A program made the translations under genes and the position numbers. Below, piece after piece: positions 1 to 5,545 of a DNA stretch of 5,826 nt. The stretch is from an uncultured Bacillota bacterium. GTDB lineage: Bacteria; Bacillota; Clostridia; Peptostreptococcales; Anaerovoracaceae. Under the pieces are notes generated by a model that worked only from the letters and a program-made list of their open reading frames with translations, had not been told where the DNA came from and searched no databases. Every line of letters begins with the position of its first letter. Position 1 is the first letter of the stretch. The stretch is from NCBI GenBank assembly GCA_946629205.1, contig CAMOXP010000092.1, positions 1 through 5,826 of the forward strand, given 5' to 3'.

Positions 1-8
1 CTCCCTTA
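1..8 (-). promoter_or_regulatory. Ribosome binding site of a gene beyond the left edge
   Basis: Read on the minus strand, the metallophosphoesterase stop codon runs straight into TAAGGGAG. AAGGGAG is the same type of Shine-Dalgarno sequence used by the exonuclease gene at the head of this operon. Its position after the stop implies that another co-transcribed gene starts within about 5-12 nt outside the window. The start codon itself is not visible, so this is inference from a short motif. Confidence 0.55.
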
Positions 9-1133
9 TTCCTGATGCCGTTTGATCAGGTCATATGCCATTTTCAGTTCTTGCGGGTCTTTGATGCTTAGCAGAAATTCAGCTGCGAATCCTGTTTCCG
101 CAAATTCGGCGCGGATTTTCTCGTCTGTGATCCTCTCGCAAAGCGCACTGTCCTCCACCTCAAATGTCAGGAATCGATCAAACACAGTTTCATATATGTT
201 CTGCCGGTTCAGGTAATCTGCTCCATCGACCGTTCCGGAGACAGTCAGTCGAATAACGGATTCGTCCGGTAATTCTTCAACCGCTGTTTTTATCTCAGAT
301 TCGAGACTGCCTTCGGAAGTCTTTGCATCAATATCAATAAAACGTATTTCGCCGCTCTTGTAGCGATGGGCGGAAACGACTGTCTTATCCTGCGCCTTCT
401 CCAGCCTCACTACGAAGCAGTAACCTTCGGTATTGTTGCCAAGATCTGTCTGGGCAGGCGTGCCTGCGTTGAAAATCCGGTATCCTTCCGCATCGCCCTC
501 AGCAGGAAGATCCGCAGGATACGGTATATGCGTGTGGCCGATCAGCCACGCGTCCACCGGAATGCTCTTCAGTTCTCCTTCTGACATGAGAAAATACTCG
601 TTCTTCATATCCGGCGACAGCCCTTCGATCGATCCGTGGGCAATTCCAACATGGTACGTGGAATCATTCATTTCTGTCTGTTTGATCCAATCCAGTTTGT
701 TGGTTTTGGAATGCTTGGAATCGCAAAAGGCCGGATAAAATGTGATCGTCTCCCCGCCTGTTTCGAACGTATACTCCTTAAATTCCGTGGTGAGCGTGAT
801 GTTGTGATCCGTCTTCGCCATCTGCGCCTGAAAATCCTTCCAGACTTTCTCTTCGCCGGAATAAAAATCATGATTCCCCGGCAGGACAATGACGCTTCCA
901 TTGAACGCGGCGAGGATATCGACCACCTTCTTCACATCCCCGACTTTGATCGCGTTGAGTCTGTCGAAGAGATCCCCGGTGATCACAAAATAGTCACATG
1001 TTTCTTTTTCCGCCTGTTTAACGGCCCGGTCCAGACAGTCGAATCTGCTCTGGATCAGAGTGTCCTTTATATGCGGATACCGGTCGTATTTCTTTCCGAT
1101 ATGAACATCCCCTGTAACGAACAGCTTGATCAT
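6..1133 (-). CDS. Metallophosphoesterase, Mre11/SbcD-type DNA nuclease family
   Basis: This 375-residue protein has the full calcineurin-like phosphoesterase motif series in order: GDVH (residues 8-11), GDLFD (53-57), GNHD (86-89), a single His in GIAHGS (163-168, H166) and GHTH (199-202). These residues bind the two metal ions. The arrangement and the short first loop resemble SbcD/Mre11 and YhaO-type exonucleases, which cut DNA ends together with an SMC-like ATPase. Residues from about 250 onward form a C-terminal extension expected to act as a capping or partner-binding region, although I recognise no motif in it. The ATG at 1131-1133 is preceded by AAAGGAGGA (1141-1149) with a 7-nt gap, so the start is secure. 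It is the third gene of a minus-strand operon, 18 nt after the nitroreductase. No SbcC-like partner is in view. A general phosphodiesterase is the alternative; the exact substrate is not shown. Confidence 0.85.
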   Translation of the reverse strand: MIKLFVTGDVHIGKKYDRYPHIKDTLIQSRFDCLDRAVKQAEKETCDYFVITGDLFDRLNAIKVGDVKKVVDILAAFNGSVIVLPGNHDFYSGEEKVWKDFQAQMAKTDHNITLTTEFKEYTFETGGETITFYPAFCDSKHSKTNKLDWIKQTEMNDSTYHVGIAHGSIEGLSPDMKNEYFLMSEGELKSIPVDAWLIGHTHIPYPADLPAEGDAEGYRIFNAGTPAQTDLGNNTEGYCFVVRLEKAQDKTVVSAHRYKSGEIRFIDIDAKTSEGSLESEIKTAVEELPDESVIRLTVSGTVDGADYLNRQNIYETVFDRFLTFEVEDSALCERITDEKIRAEFAETGFAAEFLLSIKDPQELKMAYDLIKRHQE

Positions 1134-1151
1134 GCTGATTTCCTCCTTTGA

Positions 1152-1667
1152 TTACTCGTGTACTTTATCCCAATCCAGTTGATCCAATTCCTGCGCCGGT
1201 TTCTCTTCCGCCGGCATTCCGAGAGACATGATGCCGACCAGGCGATACGGCAATTCTACGCCGAGGATATCGCGCGCGTTCTGCTCCGCGTCGTTTCCTT
1301 CCTGGTCTTTTCTCATGCGCATCTGCACCCAGCAGCTGCCCACTCCCTGCTCCTCTGCCATCAGGTACATGTACCCCAGCACGACAGAGCAGTCTTCGAT
1401 CCAGGCATCCGACAGATCACTGTCCGCAAAGACTGCAATTGCCGTATTGCAATCCGCCAGCATAGCTGCGCCGTGCTGCTTCGCCTTCGAAAGCTTTTGC
1501 AAAATCTCCCGATCCCTGATGACATAAAACTCCCATGGCCGCTTGCCCATACTCGTCGGCGCCAAAAGCCCCGCCTGCAGAATCCGTTTCAGTTTTTCCG
1601 CCGGAATCTCTTCATCCGTGTACTTACGAATGCTTCTGCGGTTTGCCATTAACTCTAACAGTTCCAT
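1152..1667 (-). CDS. Nitroreductase family protein, FMN-dependent
   Basis: This is a short, 171-residue nitroreductase-fold protein, a usual length for the compact single-domain subfamily. Homologues bind FMN as dimers and transfer electrons from NAD(P)H to nitro compounds, quinones or similar acceptors. The visible signatures are RRSIRKY (residues 10-16, which contacts the FMN phosphate), the LAPTSMGKRPWEF segment (35-47, matching the family's APS..NxQPW region) and GVGSCWVQ (108-115). There is no ferredoxin domain or membrane segment. An ATG two codons upstream (1671-1673) would give 173 residues, but it abuts the Shine-Dalgarno sequence with no spacer. The second ATG lies 6 nt from GAGGA and is preferred. 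The gene is second in the operon, 18 nt after the exonuclease and 18 nt before the metallophosphoesterase. The electron acceptor cannot be told from sequence. Confidence 0.88.
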   Translation of the reverse strand: MELLELMANRRSIRKYTDEEIPAEKLKRILQAGLLAPTSMGKRPWEFYVIRDREILQKLSKAKQHGAAMLADCNTAIAVFADSDLSDAWIEDCSVVLGYMYLMAEEQGVGSCWVQMRMRKDQEGNDAEQNARDILGVELPYRLVGIMSLGMPAEEKPAQELDQLDWDKVHE

Positions 1668-1673
1668 AATCAT

Positions 1674-1680
1674 TCCTCAC
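1674..1680 (-). promoter_or_regulatory. Ribosome binding site that decides the nitroreductase start
   Basis: The minus-strand sequence GTGAGGA directly touches an ATG at 1671-1673 and is followed 6 nt later by a second in-frame ATG at 1665-1667. A zero-length spacer is not workable for normal initiation, so the second ATG is favoured. Confidence 0.6.
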
Positions 1681-1685
1681 TTTGG

Positions 1686-2249
1686 TTATATCTCATATTC
1701 CTCGAATCCTTCGCTCAGATCCAGCCGCCTCAGCACTTCAACCGTGTTGACGGCGTCGTTGAGCGCGTCGTGGCTTCGCTCCGGTTTGATATCGAGTTTC
1801 CACATAGCGTAGCTCAGCGCGAAGGATCTGTCCTCCCGAGTGATCTGATCGTCGAACAGAAGCTGAATATCGAAGCATCTGGGCAGATTGTCGATATTCA
1901 TGCCGTGGAACAGCATGCTGTCCTCGATCATGATGATGTCGTTTTCGCTCCAGGTGAGAAACGCATCTTCCCCGCACCAATTCAGGAATTCCGTCATGAC
2001 CTCCGCAAACGGCCTGGCGTGATCGACCATGTCGTTGGTGATATCCGTCAGTTCCGTCACCTGCCGGTTCATCTTCTTGTAGCATTCCGGCTTGATAAAC
2101 TCACAGTACTGTTCGAGAATCTCCATATTCTCATCCACGCGGACTGCGCCGATCTCCACGATCTCGCCTTCGAGGCGGACGCCGTTGCGCTCCGCCCTGT
2201 ATCTTGTATTTGACTGGTTCCATTCCAGATCCATCACGATGTAATTCAT
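1686..2249 (-). CDS. DEDDh-family 3'-5' exonuclease (DnaQ/ERI1-like)
   Basis: This 187-residue protein consists of a single exonuclease domain of the RNase T/DnaQ superfamily, which removes nucleotides from 3' ends of DNA or RNA using two metal ions. The catalytic set is visible: D7 and E9 in VMDLEWN, D104 in SENDI, and H160 plus D165 in SHDALNDAVNT, which identifies the DEDDh class. The LEGEIVEIGAV strand (27-35) and DITNDMV (69-75) are also typical. The start MNYIVMDLEW matches the usual beginning of the KapD/ERI1-like group in Firmicutes, as I recall it. An upstream ATG (2256-2258, giving 190 residues) touches the Shine-Dalgarno sequence, whereas the chosen one lies 9 nt from AGGAG. It is the first gene of the operon, behind the promoter at 2283-2291. 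No polymerase domain is attached, so a role in RNA processing or DNA-end trimming is possible; the substrate is unknown. Confidence 0.9.
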   Translation of the reverse strand: MNYIVMDLEWNQSNTRYRAERNGVRLEGEIVEIGAVRVDENMEILEQYCEFIKPECYKKMNRQVTELTDITNDMVDHARPFAEVMTEFLNWCGEDAFLTWSENDIIMIEDSMLFHGMNIDNLPRCFDIQLLFDDQITREDRSFALSYAMWKLDIKPERSHDALNDAVNTVEVLRRLDLSEGFEEYEI

Positions 2250-2258
2250 TCTTAGCAT

Positions 2259-2268
2259 CTCCTCCCTT
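2259..2268 (-). promoter_or_regulatory. Ribosome binding site that decides the exonuclease start
   Basis: The minus-strand sequence AAGGGAGGAG is a strong Shine-Dalgarno. It abuts an ATG at 2256-2258 with no spacer. The second in-frame ATG (2247-2249) lies 9 nt from the AGGAG core, giving a conventional spacing, and that protein begins with the family-typical MNYIV. Confidence 0.65.
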
Positions 2269-2282
2269 GTAATCCGGCTTCA

Positions 2283-2291
2283 ATTATACCA
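2283..2291 (-). promoter_or_regulatory. Extended -10 promoter of the three-gene operon
   Basis: The minus strand reads TGGTATAAT, a perfect -10 hexamer (2283-2288) with the TGn extension (2289-2291). No good -35 hexamer is found at 16-18 nt (GAAAAG at 17 nt), which is acceptable for an extended -10 promoter. Transcription would begin near 2276, leaving a leader of about 27 nt before the preferred exonuclease ATG. Confidence 0.7.
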
Positions 2292-2334
2292 CAATCATTA
2301 TTCACCTTTTCTCCATACTCCGGAAGAAGCGGTA

Positions 2335-2343
2335 TGATATACT
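2335..2343 (+). promoter_or_regulatory. Probable extended -10 promoter of the HD-domain gene
   Basis: TGATATACT fits TGnTATAAT with one mismatch in the hexamer (2338-2343). An overlapping TATGAT (2333-2338) is a second candidate. No clear -35 is seen. A start near 2350 would leave a leader of only about 10 nt to the first ATG (2360) or 20 nt to the annotated ATG (2371). Confidence 0.5.
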
Positions 2344-2353
2344 GTAAAAAAGC

Positions 2354-2375
2354 GGGAACATGATGGGAACATGAT
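2354..2375 (+). repeat. 11-bp tandem duplication over the HD gene start
   Basis: GGGAACATGAT occurs twice back to back (2354-2364 and 2365-2375) and is followed by GATG. The duplication copies the start-codon region. Because 11 is not a multiple of three, the copied ATGs at 2360 and 2363 lie in a different frame from the ATGs at 2371, 2374 and 2377. It has the look of a replication-slippage event. Confidence 0.85.
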
Positions 2376-2850
2376 GATGAAGTCTGATGATGCAAAAGCC
2401 TTTCGCGAGGCCTTGGGCTCTCTGTTAGAAGATAAGAGGGTCGGCAAAATGAAAAACTACACGCAGCACGGCAGTATCACCACCTATGATCACTGCCGCA
2501 AGGTTGCGCGCCTGAGTCAGAGGATAAACCGGTGCCTGCATCTGAAGGCCGATGAAGAGGCTCTCCTGCAGGGCGCCATGCTGCATGACTATTTTTTGTA
2601 TGACTGGCACGAGAACCATCGTGATGAGAATGGATGGCACGGATTCTCCCATGCGGAAACAGCGCTGCGCAACGCCCGGAAAGACTTCAACATCGACCCG
2701 CAGGTCGCTCACATCATCCAAAGCCACATGTGGCCCCTGAATATCACCCGTATCCCCCGTACCCGGGAAGCCTGGATCGTCTGCATCGCTGACAAGTGGG
2801 TCTCGGGACGGGAAACACTCTTTCACAGAAGCAAATCCAATCATAAATAA
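2371..2850 (+). CDS. HD-domain phosphohydrolase
   Basis: This 159-residue protein belongs to the HD superfamily of metal-dependent phosphohydrolases, which act on nucleotides or related phosphoesters. The metal-binding set is visible: H41 in TYDHC, H72-D73 in MLHDYFLYDWH, and D141 in CIADKW. Further conserved-looking histidines H94 (GFSHAE) and H119 (QSHMWPLN) suggest the compact stand-alone HD family common in Clostridia. No GGDEF, GYP or RelA-type domain is attached, so the substrate is unknown. The start is uncertain: ATGATGATG at 2371-2379 gives three options and no good Shine-Dalgarno precedes it (only GGGAAC). Met27 (2449-2451) has GAGGG upstream and would still keep H41, but it would remove the first 26 residues. 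The gene stands alone, divergent from the operon, and ends in a terminator whose stem begins at the stop codon. Confidence 0.85.
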   Translation: MMMKSDDAKAFREALGSLLEDKRVGKMKNYTQHGSITTYDHCRKVARLSQRINRCLHLKADEEALLQGAMLHDYFLYDWHENHRDENGWHGFSHAETALRNARKDFNIDPQVAHIIQSHMWPLNITRIPRTREAWIVCIADKWVSGRETLFHRSKSNHK

Positions 2851-2882
2851 GACCGACCGGAATGATCCGATCGGTCTTTCTT
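2849..2882 (+). terminator. Rho-independent terminator after the HD gene, possibly bidirectional
   Basis: AAGACCGA (2849-2856) pairs with TCGGTCTT (2871-2878). After one C-A mismatch, a further 4 bp (2858-2861 with 2866-2869) close an ATGA tetraloop. TTTCTT follows on the plus strand. The first arm starts inside the TAA stop. On the minus strand the hairpin is followed by a weaker TCTTATTTAT tract, so it may also stop transcription of the convergent esterase gene. Confidence 0.85.
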
Positions 2883-2893
2883 GATCGTGATTG

Positions 2894-2907
2894 GATGCTT
2901 TTGCATC
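2894..2907 (-). other. Small hairpin after the esterase stop
   Basis: GATGC (2894-2898) and GCATC (2903-2907) form a 5-bp stem around a 4-nt loop, 6 nt beyond the esterase stop codon. No T-run follows on the minus strand, so it is not a terminator by itself. It may be a minor 3'-end structure or chance. Confidence 0.3.
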
Positions 2908-2913
2908 TATCTC

Positions 2914-4599
2914 TTACCAGACGTGGTATGGTTCGTCGCCGTAGGCTTTTTCAAGGAACTCGCGGGCGGTCTTCGACGGATCGGAAACGCATTCCCACTT
3001 GTCTTTTTCGATGACCATAGTCTGACGGTCGCTGGTCTCATACGGCAGCCACTGGGCGCCCTCTATGGAAGGATCGCCTGTCTTGGCGAAATTGGTCCAG
3101 GCTTCCTGTGCCTTTTCGGCGGTCGTCTTGTCGACTTCGCCTGCGTAGATATCATCCTCCAGATTGTTGAACACATAGGCCAGCTCGATTGCGTGGACTG
3201 CACTCTTATACATGTTGTCTCTGGTGGACGGAACCTTCCACAGGTAATCGTAGATCTTGCCGCCCGCATCAGCGAAGCGGTCTGCAAAGTTCAGGATCTC
3301 ATATCTCCAGGTCTCTGTAACAAAGCCGGACTTGGCCAGAGCCGCTTTCACGTCCTTGTCGCCGGCGTACTCTTCCGGAACAATGCTTTCTTCATAGGCA
3401 ATCAAGTTCTCCAGCGCCTTCTTGCCTTCGTCGCTGGCGTCCTTATAAGCCTCGTCATACATGGCGTCCATTCCCTCGACCCAGGAGGCGAACTTCTCTT
3501 CATTCGTTTCGCCTTCGGAGTCTTCCTGGAAGTAGTTCCACTCGTCGTTGTTGGTTCCGACGATCACTTCAACGCGCTTCGCAGCATCCGCGATGGCTTC
3601 GTCCATATCTTCTTCGAGCGGGATGATATCACCGTCATAGACAGCGCCGCAGCACTCATCTGCGATCCATTCGGTGCTGTCCAGTTTCATCCATTCGTCA
3701 CCGGAGATGGCGAGCAGGTCATCCATGTTCTTCGCACCGGATGCTTCCATGATGTAAGCTGCGAATTCCTGCGCCGCTTCTCTGTCCTTTGCCGGGAAGC
3801 CGCCACTCTCGGCGATGGCGCGTTTGAAGAGGCCCTTCGCCTTCGGAGAGATGGTCAGTGCTGTTGTCGACCATCCGCCTGCGGATTCACCGAAGATCGT
3901 GACGTTTTCAGGATCTCCTCCAAAGGCAGTAATGTTCTTCTGGATCCACTCCAGTGCCGCGATGTGGTCTCGCAGACCCAGGTTGATATCCGTGTATTCC
4001 TCGCCGCCCGGGATCTTGGAGAAGTCCGCCCAGGACATGAGACCCAGCCTGTAGTTGCAGGTGATCAGGATCACATCGCCGTTATCCTTGACGAAATTCT
4101 GTCCGTCATACATCGGGTCTGTGGTGCCGCCCCATCCGTATGCTCCTCCATGGAAGAACACCATAACAGGCTTTGCTTCTTCTCCGTCAGCCGTGCCTTC
4201 GCTTTCCCAGATGTTCAGGGTCAGGCAGTCCTCGTTCTTCGGGAACGAAGATGCCGGTTCGGTCGGCCACTCATACTGCAGTGCCGTATATCCGAATTTA
4301 TAGCACTCGATTTCATCGTCGCTTGGATCCGGTGCTTCCGGCGCTTTCCAGCGCAGATCATCTACCGGCGGTTTCGCGTAAGGCACACCTTTGAAGGATG
4401 TGACGCCGTCTGTGGTCTGTCCCAGCATCACGCCGTTCTCGCAAGTGACCTTGACAGGATCAGTCACCGTGGCCGCTTCCTCGGTCGCTTCCGTCGCCTC
4501 GGTATCACCACCGTCGCTGCCGGAACCGCAGCCTGCCAGAAGCAAGGTCATGCCCAGCGCCATTGCGCAGAGAAGGGTGATCCATAGTTTCTTTTTCAT
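2914..4599 (-). CDS. Type-B carboxylesterase, secreted lipoprotein
   Basis: This 561-residue protein is an alpha/beta-hydrolase of the carboxylesterase type B family, which hydrolyses carboxylic esters through a Ser-Glu-His triad. It opens with a lipoprotein signal: a basic KKK start, a hydrophobic stretch, and the lipobox LAGC with C24 as the lipidated residue. An acidic Thr/Glu-rich tether follows (about 29-48), so it should sit on the outer face of the membrane. The family signature EDCLTLNIW lies at 123-131 and the oxyanion-hole HGGAY at 150-154. The nucleophile elbow GESAGG contains Ser239, E353 lies in GTNNDEWNYF, and H469 in SAVHAIELAYVF. All key residues are present, so the enzyme should be active. 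The next in-frame ATG upstream (4606-4608) would add three residues. A still longer reading to 4695 would put 29 unconvincing residues ahead of that, across the promoter, and is rejected. The natural substrate cannot be told. Confidence 0.93.
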   Translation of the reverse strand: MKKKLWITLLCAMALGMTLLLAGCGSGSDGGDTEATEATEEAATVTDPVKVTCENGVMLGQTTDGVTSFKGVPYAKPPVDDLRWKAPEAPDPSDDEIECYKFGYTALQYEWPTEPASSFPKNEDCLTLNIWESEGTADGEEAKPVMVFFHGGAYGWGGTTDPMYDGQNFVKDNGDVILITCNYRLGLMSWADFSKIPGGEEYTDINLGLRDHIAALEWIQKNITAFGGDPENVTIFGESAGGWSTTALTISPKAKGLFKRAIAESGGFPAKDREAAQEFAAYIMEASGAKNMDDLLAISGDEWMKLDSTEWIADECCGAVYDGDIIPLEEDMDEAIADAAKRVEVIVGTNNDEWNYFQEDSEGETNEEKFASWVEGMDAMYDEAYKDASDEGKKALENLIAYEESIVPEEYAGDKDVKAALAKSGFVTETWRYEILNFADRFADAGGKIYDYLWKVPSTRDNMYKSAVHAIELAYVFNNLEDDIYAGEVDKTTAEKAQEAWTNFAKTGDPSIEGAQWLPYETSDRQTMVIEKDKWECVSDPSKTAREFLEKAYGDEPYHVW

Positions 4600-4608
4600 T
4601 TGTCGCAT

Positions 4609-4620
4609 TCTCCTTTCCTT
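4609..4620 (-). promoter_or_regulatory. Ribosome binding site of the esterase
   Basis: The minus strand reads AAGGAAAGGAGA, two overlapping Shine-Dalgarno-like blocks. AGGAG lies 10 nt from the preferred ATG (4597-4599) but only 1 nt from the ATG at 4606-4608, while the outer AAGGA lies 7 nt from the latter. Both starts give a workable lipoprotein signal; the choice is not certain. Confidence 0.6.
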
Positions 4621-4641
4621 GTTGTCCGTTATTTGCCTTCT

Positions 4642-4650
4642 ATTATAGCA
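4642..4650 (-). promoter_or_regulatory. Extended -10 promoter of the esterase gene
   Basis: The minus strand reads TGCTATAAT, a perfect -10 hexamer (4642-4647) with the TGn extension. GTTTTG lies 17 nt upstream as a poor -35. The predicted transcript would start near 4635, with a leader of about 36 nt to the preferred ATG. Confidence 0.7.
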
Positions 4651-4700
4651 TGTTGCTGTGTGCGCAAAACAAAAAACTGTAACACTTTTTCGCAATAATG

Positions 4701-4706
4701 TATAAT
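4701..4706 (+). promoter_or_regulatory. -10 element of the amidase promoter
   Basis: TATAAT is a perfect -10 hexamer on the plus strand, about 26 nt of leader before the amidase ATG. A -35 is not convincing (TGTAAC at 17 nt). The upstream region is A/T-rich, with an A6 and a T5 tract. This promoter is back-to-back with the esterase promoter, the two hexamers being about 53 bp apart. Confidence 0.65.
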
Positions 4707-4724
4707 AGGCATATACATGATCAT

Positions 4725-4732
4725 AAGGAGGT
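4725..4732 (+). promoter_or_regulatory. Strong ribosome binding site of the amidase
   Basis: AAGGAGGT is a full match to the anti-Shine-Dalgarno complement, with a 6-nt gap to the ATG at 4739. It fixes the start and suggests efficient translation. Confidence 0.85.
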
Positions 4733-4738
4733 CACGAG

Positions 4739-5545
4739 ATGAAATTCAAACTGGGACTGTGTCAGATCGCAGGGTCTGTAGATAAAGAAATCGCGAAGCA
4801 AAACGCCGAAAAGCATGTGCGGGAAGCTGCTGCCAACGGCGCGCAGGTCATTGCCCTTCCGGAGATGTGGGACTGCCCGTATTCTAATGATTACTTCCGG
4901 GATTATGCGGAGCCGGCAGACGGCCCGACGGTGGAGTTCATGTCGAAGCTGGCGGCTGATCTGGGCGTGTATCTGATCGGCGGATCCATTTCGGAACTGG
5001 ATGGAGACAAGGTGTACAACACATCCTTCAGTTTCAACCGGCAGGGAGATCTGATCGGACGCCACCGCAAAGTGCACCTCTTCGACATCGATGTGGAAGG
5101 CGGCATCCGCTTCATGGAATCTGACACGCTGACAGCCGGGGAGGATATGACGATCCTGGACACGGAGTTCTGCAAGATCGGCGTTGCCATCTGCTACGAC
5201 GTGCGCTTCCCCGAATGGCACCGCAAGATGGCCCTGGCAGGCGCGAAACTGATCGTGCTCCCGGCGGCATTCAACATGACGACCGGACCGGCCCACTGGG
5301 ATCTGACCATGCGTGCCAGAGCACTGGACAACCAGGTGTATTTCGCAGCCAACGCCCCGGCCAGAGATGAAAACGGCGTCTATGTCGCCTACGGAAATTC
5401 CTGCATCGCAAGCCCGTGGGGCGACTTTATCGCCCACGCGGATGAGAAGGAACAAATCATCTACGGCGACATCGATCTGGACAGAGTGGATGCTGTCAGA
5501 GAGCAGCTTCCGCTGCTGAAGCACCGCAGGCCGCAGCTGTATTAG
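4739..5545 (+). CDS. Carbon-nitrogen hydrolase, omega-amidase (Nit2-like)
   Basis: This 268-residue nitrilase-superfamily amidase has the catalytic triad E42 (LPEMWD), K111 (HRKVHLFD) and C152 (GVAICYDVRFPE), plus the second family glutamate E127 before the LTAG turn. The segment AHWDLTMRARALDNQVY (185-201) and the C-terminal HRRPQLY are hallmarks of the Nit2/omega-amidase branch. That branch hydrolyses 2-oxoglutaramate and 2-oxosuccinamate to 2-oxo acids plus ammonia after glutamine or asparagine transamination. Length and triad spacing match Nit2 closely, and there is no signal peptide, so it should be cytoplasmic. The start is fixed by AAGGAGGT 6 nt upstream. It is transcribed divergently from the esterase and converges on the metallo-hydrolase with a 4-bp overlap at the stop codons. 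No transaminase partner is in view. A different short-chain amide substrate is the main alternative. Confidence 0.92.
   Translation: MKFKLGLCQIAGSVDKEIAKQNAEKHVREAAANGAQVIALPEMWDCPYSNDYFRDYAEPADGPTVEFMSKLAADLGVYLIGGSISELDGDKVYNTSFSFNRQGDLIGRHRKVHLFDIDVEGGIRFMESDTLTAGEDMTILDTEFCKIGVAICYDVRFPEWHRKMALAGAKLIVLPAAFNMTTGPAHWDLTMRARALDNQVYFAANAPARDENGVYVAYGNSCIASPWGDFIAHADEKEQIIYGDIDLDRVDAVREQLPLLKHRRPQLY

Noticed and set aside
2881..4587. A 568-codon open frame on the plus strand opposite the esterase
   Set aside because: It is antisense to a gene with a complete catalytic triad and lipobox. It has no ribosome binding site or recognisable domain, and such open antisense frames arise when the real gene rarely uses codons whose complement is a stop.
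4609..4695. N-terminal extension of the esterase to an ATG at 4693-4695
   Set aside because: It would add 29 residues ahead of the ATG at 4606-4608, bury the lipoprotein signal, and read across the predicted promoter at 4642-4650. The signal sequence begins naturally at MKKKLW.
4717..4724. Palindrome ATGATCAT just before the amidase ribosome binding site
   Set aside because: Eight bases are too short to claim as an operator without a second copy or conservation.
4721..5524. A 267-codon minus-strand frame opposite the amidase
   Set aside because: The amidase on the plus strand has all its catalytic motifs, a perfect -10 and a strong ribosome binding site; the antisense frame has no family features.
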